Assembly (NCBI GenBank): GCA_011037195.1
Contig: JAAEAF010001589.1
Span: 87,442 to 151,441, forward strand
DNA from: Triatoma infestans
Taxonomy: Eukaryota > Arthropoda > Insecta > Hemiptera > Reduviidae
Direction: 5' to 3'
Length of the DNA stretch: 64,000 bases
A program made the translations under genes and the position numbers. This document shows positions 58,181-64,000 of the stretch, one piece after another. The notes under the pieces were generated by a model. That model was not told where the DNA came from. It made no database searches and saw only the letters and a list, made by a program, of their open reading frames with translations. Within the stretch, counting starts at the first letter, position 1, and the number at the start of each line of letters is the position of its first letter.

Positions 58181-59053
58181 TGTCACGCCCCTCTTTGGAC
58201 GGTGGAGGGAGGTAGGGTAAGAATCAAGCGAGCGAATTGGGTCAACGTATATTTTGGCAATATTGTGTTACAAGATATGCATAGACATTGACAGAGTAGG
58301 GATACCAAGTAGCTAGTCGGAGATAAACAACTTATAAATGATGCTAAAGAATTACATTCCTGTATCAAAACAATAGATATTCACCTGCATTATAATCAAG
58401 ATAAAAGCTTAAACATTACAATCAAGAGAACAATGTATTTGACAAAAATTATTACTATTAGTACAGTTAACTAGATAAACAAATTTAGAAATAGCGGTAA
58501 ATTACATACTTCTATATCATATATTTATTTATATGTTCCGAGTATGAGCTGAGCCAATATATCGACAAAATAATATACTTGACAAAGAAAGGTGAATATG
58601 AACACGGGTAACTAACTAAACAGTAAAAGACGGTAAATGATATACTTCCTACACTAAACCATATATATTTAATTGTTAATTCGGTGTAAAAGCTTAAAAC
58701 AAAACCTAGCTATGAAATAATACGTTCATTAAAAAGGATATGAATATTCTTATACGATATACTAAGTTATACAGCAATACAAGAGATAATAAGACCAGTA
58801 GGCCTGTTTGATAACTCTAAAGTCGCTACTATCCGCAGATAAACCCGGCGCCCCGGCGGGAGTAAACCAGACAGACATACAAAGTACTACTTACACAGTG
58901 CAGGAACGACCAGCCAAACACACTCATAGCCTCACAATAGACTACATACACTGACTCTCTTCTGCTCTCCACTCATTATCTCGCTCTCACTTATCGCTCT
59001 TCCCCACCAGGCACTGCCGGGCTCACCTACACAGCAGCGCGTCTCCCGTCACA
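58181..59053 (-). repeat. 3' LTR of the gypsy-type element
   Basis: 873 bp, TGTCACGC at one end and CGTCACA at the other, so TG...CA with a 5-6 bp end inverted repeat. It is preceded (in element orientation) by the purine run AGAAACGGGGGAGCAT. The bases GTAC just outside 58181 could be the target-site duplication, to be matched with the other end. Confidence 0.75.
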
Positions 59054-59253
59054 ATGCTCCCCCGTTTCTAAAAGCGGCGCTCCGGTGAAGAGGGCCGCTT
59101 TTCGCCAGGAACATAACGAGGGGAGACGGCGCCTGCCCTTCAATCGTCATTGGTATTGTTGGCGTTGGTTTCCAGAGCGGATGTGCTGGCCCTTCCTGGC
59201 GGAGCGGCGGTACTACTGGGCGGCAAACCATAGATAACTAATTATAGATATAT

Positions 59254-60950
59254 TCAGAACGCCATGATCGCAACAGCCACCAGGGCGATGGCGCTGCCGG
59301 CTAGTCCACCAATGACCATCTTTTGCTGGTGCCGGGCCTCTTTCCACTTCTGGGCCCTAGCAACCAGCACTCCCATACTGGTGACAAGGTCGTCGTCTTC
59401 TTCTTCGGGAAGTACTAACTCCTCTCGTAGCCTGACTGCGGCCGTGATAGATTCGGGGATGTGCCTTCCTCTGTTAATGGTAGGATTGTCCTCCAGTCTT
59501 GTTTGGGCCTGATCTGAGGGCGCAGATTCCAACGGGTAACCCCTTGGCTGTTTGGTAAGAGTTGGTGATGTTGGGACCGCAAGGTGCAACCTCGAGCCGA
59601 CTGCACTGTTCCCACGCCCTCCAGCATTCTTTCAGTGATGTTGGCTGGCTCTTGATTTCTGCAATATGAAGTCCAGCGTGTTGGTTGGGGAATACTATAT
59701 ATCCAAGTACTCCCCTGTGCGTACCACGCCCAGATAGGTGCAAAATCATCCTTGACGATCTGGTATGTGCACTCCGACGAACGCTGGCCGGGCACTCCCA
59801 GAAGCTGATCAATCAGACACGAAGTTACTTCTCTGCTGACTAAGGCGAATCTAATTGGGCAGATCCAGAGGGACTTTTTGTTGCAGCCTGACAGGTCTTC
59901 TTCGTTCAGTTCCGCATAAAATTCTCGGTCCTCTGTGACCAGGATGTGGGAGGTCCGGGTCTGCATCATCACATGACGTTTCAGGTGCGGGTCCGGCGTG
60001 GGTATGGGCCATGCCCTGTATAACAGAAATTGGCGCCCTTCTGCTGAGAGCGGTATATCAATATTGACATTAAGGCTATGCACTGTTGAAAAGGCATGGG
60101 TCTCCGCCAGCTCGTAGTACATGTTCATGTCGGACGTATGAACCCCGCCCACCAGCACCAATCCCGGGGGCAGCAGAGCCACTACCTCAGCTAGTATATG
60201 ACTTAATTCCGTAGGTGGTATTAGAACGAGTCCCACGCCACCCCCCAGGAGGGATTCCAGGGCTCCCTGTAAGTTGTTTATCTCCAAGTTCGCCTTTAAG
60301 GTGTTCAATTCAAGATGTCGTAGAAGGGAGGACACATTCCAATTTAGAAACATGGTAGTGTTCAGGTTTCCCAAACGTTGCTCGAGGTTTACCTCAGAGT
60401 TCCCCAACTTGTAATTTCTGGGTGATCTGGGATGCTAGCAAACTTAGCTGCCGTCCATTGCGTTCGACTCGGTTCCCGAGCCTCTAGGTAATTGTTTCTG
60501 CAGACGGATCACATCAGACGCCTGCCGGTCCAATTCCTGTAATCTTTCGTGCGTGTACCGCAGATCGGTGGCATCCGGATTCCCGAATACTGTCTATTAG
60601 GGTTCCCCTGATGTCGAGAAATCCTCGCTTCTTCGAGCCTGCATGCTGACGTGGACCCTCGTGTGGTAACATCCCTGCCACGGATCGAACCACAGCCCCC
60701 ATTTCGTCGATCAGCCCTTTTATTCTGCCCAATTCCTCCAAACCCGACCATAAATAGCCCCTTTCTGCTGCTAACCCCACCAGTCAGCCCTGTAACTCCC
60801 GCGTGGATTGCTGCAACTGTAGCACCTCGTCTTCCATCTCAGTAACATTCAATTCTACTACAATCCGCCACCAGTCGCCCGTTAAGATTCCGTTGGCTTC
60901 CCTGGTATAGACTACCCCGGGCAGGAATATTACCTGTCCTAAGCCGCCGT
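59254..60950 (-). pseudogene. env-like region of the gypsy-type element
   Basis: Position after pol and layout suggest an insect-type env glycoprotein gene. The longest open segment is 60407-59415 (330 codons). An upstream segment (about 60900-60510) has a basic Arg/Lys stretch followed by a Gly-rich hydrophobic segment, like a cleavage site and fusion peptide. A short segment ending at 59254 has a strongly hydrophobic stretch that would be the C-terminal membrane anchor. These lie in different frames with stops between, so no full protein can be made. The assignment rests on layout and weak resemblance. Confidence 0.6.
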
Positions 60951-61060
60951 GACAGCACACTGCAACAGATCAAAGGCAATCTTTCTTCATTTGTCTGCTC
61001 CTTCCCTTTTCTCTATATAATTGAGGGTTCTGAAAACTTCGCCTAGCCGAGAACTACCTG

Positions 61061-61534
61061 TTAGTCCGTCTCGTCACCTTCGGCCTCGCCCGACTCCCCA
61101 ACACTGTTCCCACTGACCAGCTCCGTGTCAGCAACTAACTGCTGCGGGAGCATAGTCAGTTTCGGTCGCCGCAGAACGCGGTCGCTGCTGGGAATAAATA
61201 GGCTAATCTCCGGTTCCCAGGTATTGTCTCGTGAGTCGTCCATCTCTTCGCTTATGCTATTTTGTTGGCTAAGTTCCGATTGGGTGGCGTCATTCTGGTG
61301 CGCGATGTCGTCCCTTGGGGCCGGCCATTGGTCCGTCTCGGATCCTGGCTCCATAGGGGCTTCTGGGATGATTTCCAGCCGTCTTTTCGTACGCCCTAAT
61401 CTCGCCGGACAGTTTGGCATATATCGACAAATGTCTTCCTTCCCCTGCAAATGATACTGTTTCCTGTGGTATCGCCAGCATTTGCTGCCCACTGCTTCCA
61501 CGGGTCGTGTTTCGGCGCTCTCCGTTTCCCTCAA
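61061..61534 (-). pseudogene. pol C-terminal extension of the gypsy-type element
   Basis: 157 codons rich in Glu, Ser and Pro between integrase and env. No domain recognised. It contains a Cys/His/basic stretch near its start and ends in an acidic GEAEGDETD tail. Probably the end of the integrase reading frame after a frameshift. Confidence 0.45.
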
Positions 61535-61652
61535 GGGGAGCGACCCCTCCCCATCTGGCTGTAGATTTCCCGCTACCGGGGCGGTGTCCTGGCCTGTCTC
61601 AATTTCCAGCGACGTCCCAGTCGTTACCGTGTTTACTTACATCATCGGCATC

Positions 61653-62380
61653 TCAATGGGGACAGACCCCCTCCCAACTATCCTCGGGTTCGTCTAGAGG
61701 TGGCCAGTGGACGACGTCAGGTTCCTCCTCCGAATAGGAAGAAGAGGGTTTGGTCGGCCCGGACTCCGGCACAAGTTTATCCCCGGCGGGCGGGTCTCGC
61801 TCCACGAGTCGCTCACTAGGCTGTCCAACAGGTTTCAGCCGGTTGACGTGTACTAACAACTGCTCTCCTGAAGGCAGTTCCACTCTGTAATTTACCGGAG
61901 GTAGCTCTTCAACAACAGTGCACGGTCCCTTCCTCGCCCGGTGATACTTCCTCGCGTGCCCTGCTGGTACCGCAGGACAGTACAGGTAGACCTGCTGACC
62001 TATGACCAACCTCCTGCTTGTTTTGTTTTTATTGAAGTGGGCCGTGCGCCGCTTTTGGGACTCATCACCCTGCTTTCTCACGATGGCGTAAGCTTCCTGT
62101 AGCCGATCTCGCAACGCGTCAACATGTTCCGCCAGCGTCTCCGGCTGATCATTATTTAGCCGCAGGTCCCCGGGGGTATCTAATTCCCTCCCGTATAATA
62201 GGAAATTGGGCGTATAACCTGTAGAACTATGAGGGGTGGACCGGTACGCCATCAAGGCGTATGGCACCCACCTATCTCAGTCCTTGCCGTCCCTTCGCAC
62301 GAAGTGGGCAATGGCATCGTTTAAGGCCTTACGGAATCTCTCCACCATGCCATTGCACTGGCATCCATCCGCGTAACCTC
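61653..62380 (-). pseudogene. Integrase C-terminal part
   Basis: Contains the last part of the core domain around the catalytic Glu helix (NGMVERF), then PYALMAYRSTPHSSTGYTPN, LLYGRE, and the downstream chromatin-facing region (YRVELPSGEQLLVHVNRLKP). The zinc-binding N-terminus and the first two catalytic Asp are absent. One in-frame stop lies near 62277. Confidence 0.8.
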
Positions 62381-62722
62381 GTTCAAGCCACGGAAATCCG
62401 TGCAGAAGCGGAACTTTTCCTCCCCGTCAGGACTCTTTTTCCTCACCAAGACAAGCGGGGGCGGACCAAGGACGTCGAACGGGCGTATCACCCCCTGCTC
62501 TAACATCCCCTTAAGATGTTCTTGTATTATTTCCCGTTGATAGTAAGGTACCGGGTAGGGTCGTTTCGTAACTGGCCGCTCCTGAAAGGTTTCTATCTTG
62601 TGTTGTACTGGCCACGTACACCCGGCTGATCCATGATCGTCCCGGCTTCCATCTTGGATTTCTAGGCTTCGTATCTGGGTAGTGGACAGTGAAACGGACC
62701 CAACTTCTCCATAAGGTCCCAC
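62380..62722 (-). pseudogene. Reverse transcriptase N-terminal part
   Basis: Fingers region only: RPYPVPYYQREIIQEHLKGM, LVLVRKKSPDGEEKFRFCTD, FRGLNEVTR. Immediately after the VTRMDA motif the sequence jumps to integrase, so the palm with the YxDD box and the whole RNase H are missing. Confidence 0.8.
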
Positions 62723-62794
62723 CCGAGTAGTCCATCCTCTATTGGACTGATATCGGCGATTATAAAGGTGTGCTTTATAGGCACTTCCTCAATT

Positions 62795-63020
62795 AAACAG
62801 TCAAGTTCTTGTGCCCCCGGAGTCGTAGTGACGTTCCCGACACACCCCGAGCGACAACAGGCGTGGTATCAATCCTGACGCCCGCCACCGGCTTGCAAAG
62901 AATGGATACCTCCGCCCCTGAGTCAATTAGCAGGCTCTTTTGCTCCTCTCCGAATACCATTTTCACTGAAAGACCCCCAATATTCCGGATCCCTAAGTGC
63001 GGTATGAAGACGTCTTTTTC
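62795..63020 (-). pseudogene. Retropepsin-type protease
   Basis: The frame reads SLLIDSGAEVSILCKP, with the DSG active-site triplet at 62926-62915. This frame is -1 relative to the zinc-knuckle ORF upstream; the overlap contains G-GAA-AAA-G at about 63022-63013. Confidence 0.7.
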
Positions 63021-63298
63021 CTCTCTACTTGCCCACCCGAGGTTGGGGAGTCCACCGGGTGGTCGGCATTTGGGTGCCCTCCCGCGCCACTAGGTTGTCC
63101 CTGGCATACGCTCACTGTCTGCCGGGCGCTCTTAGGGCACTGGTAGGACAGGTGGAAGGCGTCCCCGCAAATGTAACAAACCCCACGGCCTACCCTCGGT
63201 CTACGGTATCCCTGGTCCTCCGTATTCGAGAACCGCGGCTGGTGGGGACAATCCCAAGCAAAATGACCCCTCTTACCGCAAGCGTAACAATTGCACAC
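62993..63298 (-). pseudogene. Nucleocapsid zinc-knuckle part of gag
   Basis: Two CCHC knuckles, CYACGKRGHFAWDC and CYICGDAFHLSYQC, separated by a basic stretch. They bind the packaged RNA in intact elements. A frameshift near 63300 separates it from the preceding gag segment. Confidence 0.8.
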
Positions 63299-63529
63299 CT
63301 CAGCCTCTCGATTCTGGCGTGCACGGGTGTGCTGTTCTTCACAAGGAACCGGGAAAACGTTTTCGCCCTCACGACTGCTCTATATGCCAACTCAACTCGA
63401 GCGGCTCGCTGAATCGCATCCGCCAAGCTTACGGAGGACTATATTCTAAAGAAAGGCGTATATCACTTCGTAGCCCCTTGATAAACGCCGCCAGCGTTAT
63501 TCTGTCCAATATGTCTCGGCTTCAGCTAC

Positions 63530-63988
63530 TTACCGTTCCCGGAGGGGTTTGGGCAAGGCCCCTTCTCCAACTTTCCTACACCTCTCCGCGAACTCATTGA
63601 CTCCCTCATTCGGGTTCTGGGATAGATTAGACATTGCTAGAAGTTGATATTCAGGCCCCAGTGGTGCCCTAAACCTTTCGCTTAACACTTGCTTGAATTC
63701 TTCAAAATTTGTCTCCTCGCGCAATAATTCTGGATGTCCCAACAGGCACGCCGCCGCTGGCCCAGTGAGCGTCATGCGGCAAATGGTCCGCTTATCCAAA
63801 TCTGACCAGTTTCCCATACTCGCTACGGCACTAAAATTATTCAGAAAGTCTTCTATAGGGTCCGCATCGGCCTCTCCACTCCATGGTTTAATCAGATTAT
63901 GCACAGACATATCTCTCTTAATCGGAGGTGCTATCTCCGTTTGGAAACCCGACCCCGAATTTCGACTCTGACTCCGGAGAGCACTCAA
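63530..63988 (-). pseudogene. gag capsid-like segment
   Basis: Open for 152 codons from near the window end: IKPWSGEADADPIEDFLNNF, RMTLTGPAAACLLGHPEL, FKQVLSERFRAPLGPEYQLL, and NEFAERCRKVGE. This is the pattern of Ty3/gypsy gag capsid (retrotransposon gag family). It is followed by frameshifts to 63300. Confidence 0.7.
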
Positions 63989-64000
63989 CTCCCTCTCTAG

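Larger units (their letters stand above)
58181..64000 (-). mobile_element. Ty3/gypsy LTR retroelement with env-like region, partial (5' end outside window)
   Basis: Read on the minus strand: gag, zinc knuckles, protease, start of RT, end of integrase, pol tail, env-like region, polypurine tract (59069-59054), 3' LTR (59053-58181). The 5' LTR and start of gag lie beyond 64000. Several frameshifts and a large pol deletion make this copy non-autonomous. It is inserted in the LINE at 56936-58180. Confidence 0.85.

Noticed and set aside
59264..59512. Plus-strand ORF of 82 aa
   Set aside because: Overlaps the env-like region antisense; low-complexity composition and no family resemblance.

Overview
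The window looks like an AT-rich arthropod, probably insect, nuclear genome. Genes are split by long introns with canonical splice sites, and retroelements are dense. I cannot name the species.

Three host genes can be read exon by exon. (1) Minus strand, 1733-21163: a baboon-like type I activin/TGF-beta receptor kinase. Its second ectodomain exon exists in three phase-identical versions (11953-12122, 14319-14473, 17029-17150), which predicts three isoforms of 522, 517 and 506 aa. (2) Minus strand, 22897-28385: UDP-glucose 6-dehydrogenase (sugarless/UGDH), nine exons, 478 aa, complete. (3) Plus strand, 32001-45319: a three-exon, 110-aa HMGA-like AT-hook protein with an acidic tail and an apparent GC-AG first intron. 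Its second intron is 11.9 kb and full of repeats. UGDH and the HMGA-like gene are divergent, about 3 kb apart. A minus-strand reading frame at 46200-46408 may be the last exon of an unrecognised gene convergent with HMGA.

Between and inside these genes lie tRNA-derived SINEs, several non-LTR retrotransposon fragments (Jockey-, RTE-, R1- and I/LOA-like), a decayed Penelope-like element with RT and GIY-YIG traces, and an internally deleted mariner. A repeat family of unknown class shares a common end in five places. Several short hairpins match the conserved core of type I hammerhead ribozymes. Two of these elements are foldback structures with an outward-facing hammerhead core in each arm. One of them, inside UGDH intron 3, carries a 135-bp copy of UGDH exon 4 in its loop.

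From about 50 kb to the end the sequence is GC-richer and almost entirely retroelement: a frame-broken R1-like LINE (plus strand), then the endonuclease part of an I/LOA-like LINE (plus strand), interrupted at 58181 by the 3' LTR of a Ty3/gypsy element (minus strand) that runs off the window. That element has gag, protease, RT and integrase remnants and an env-like region, and it has lost the middle of pol.
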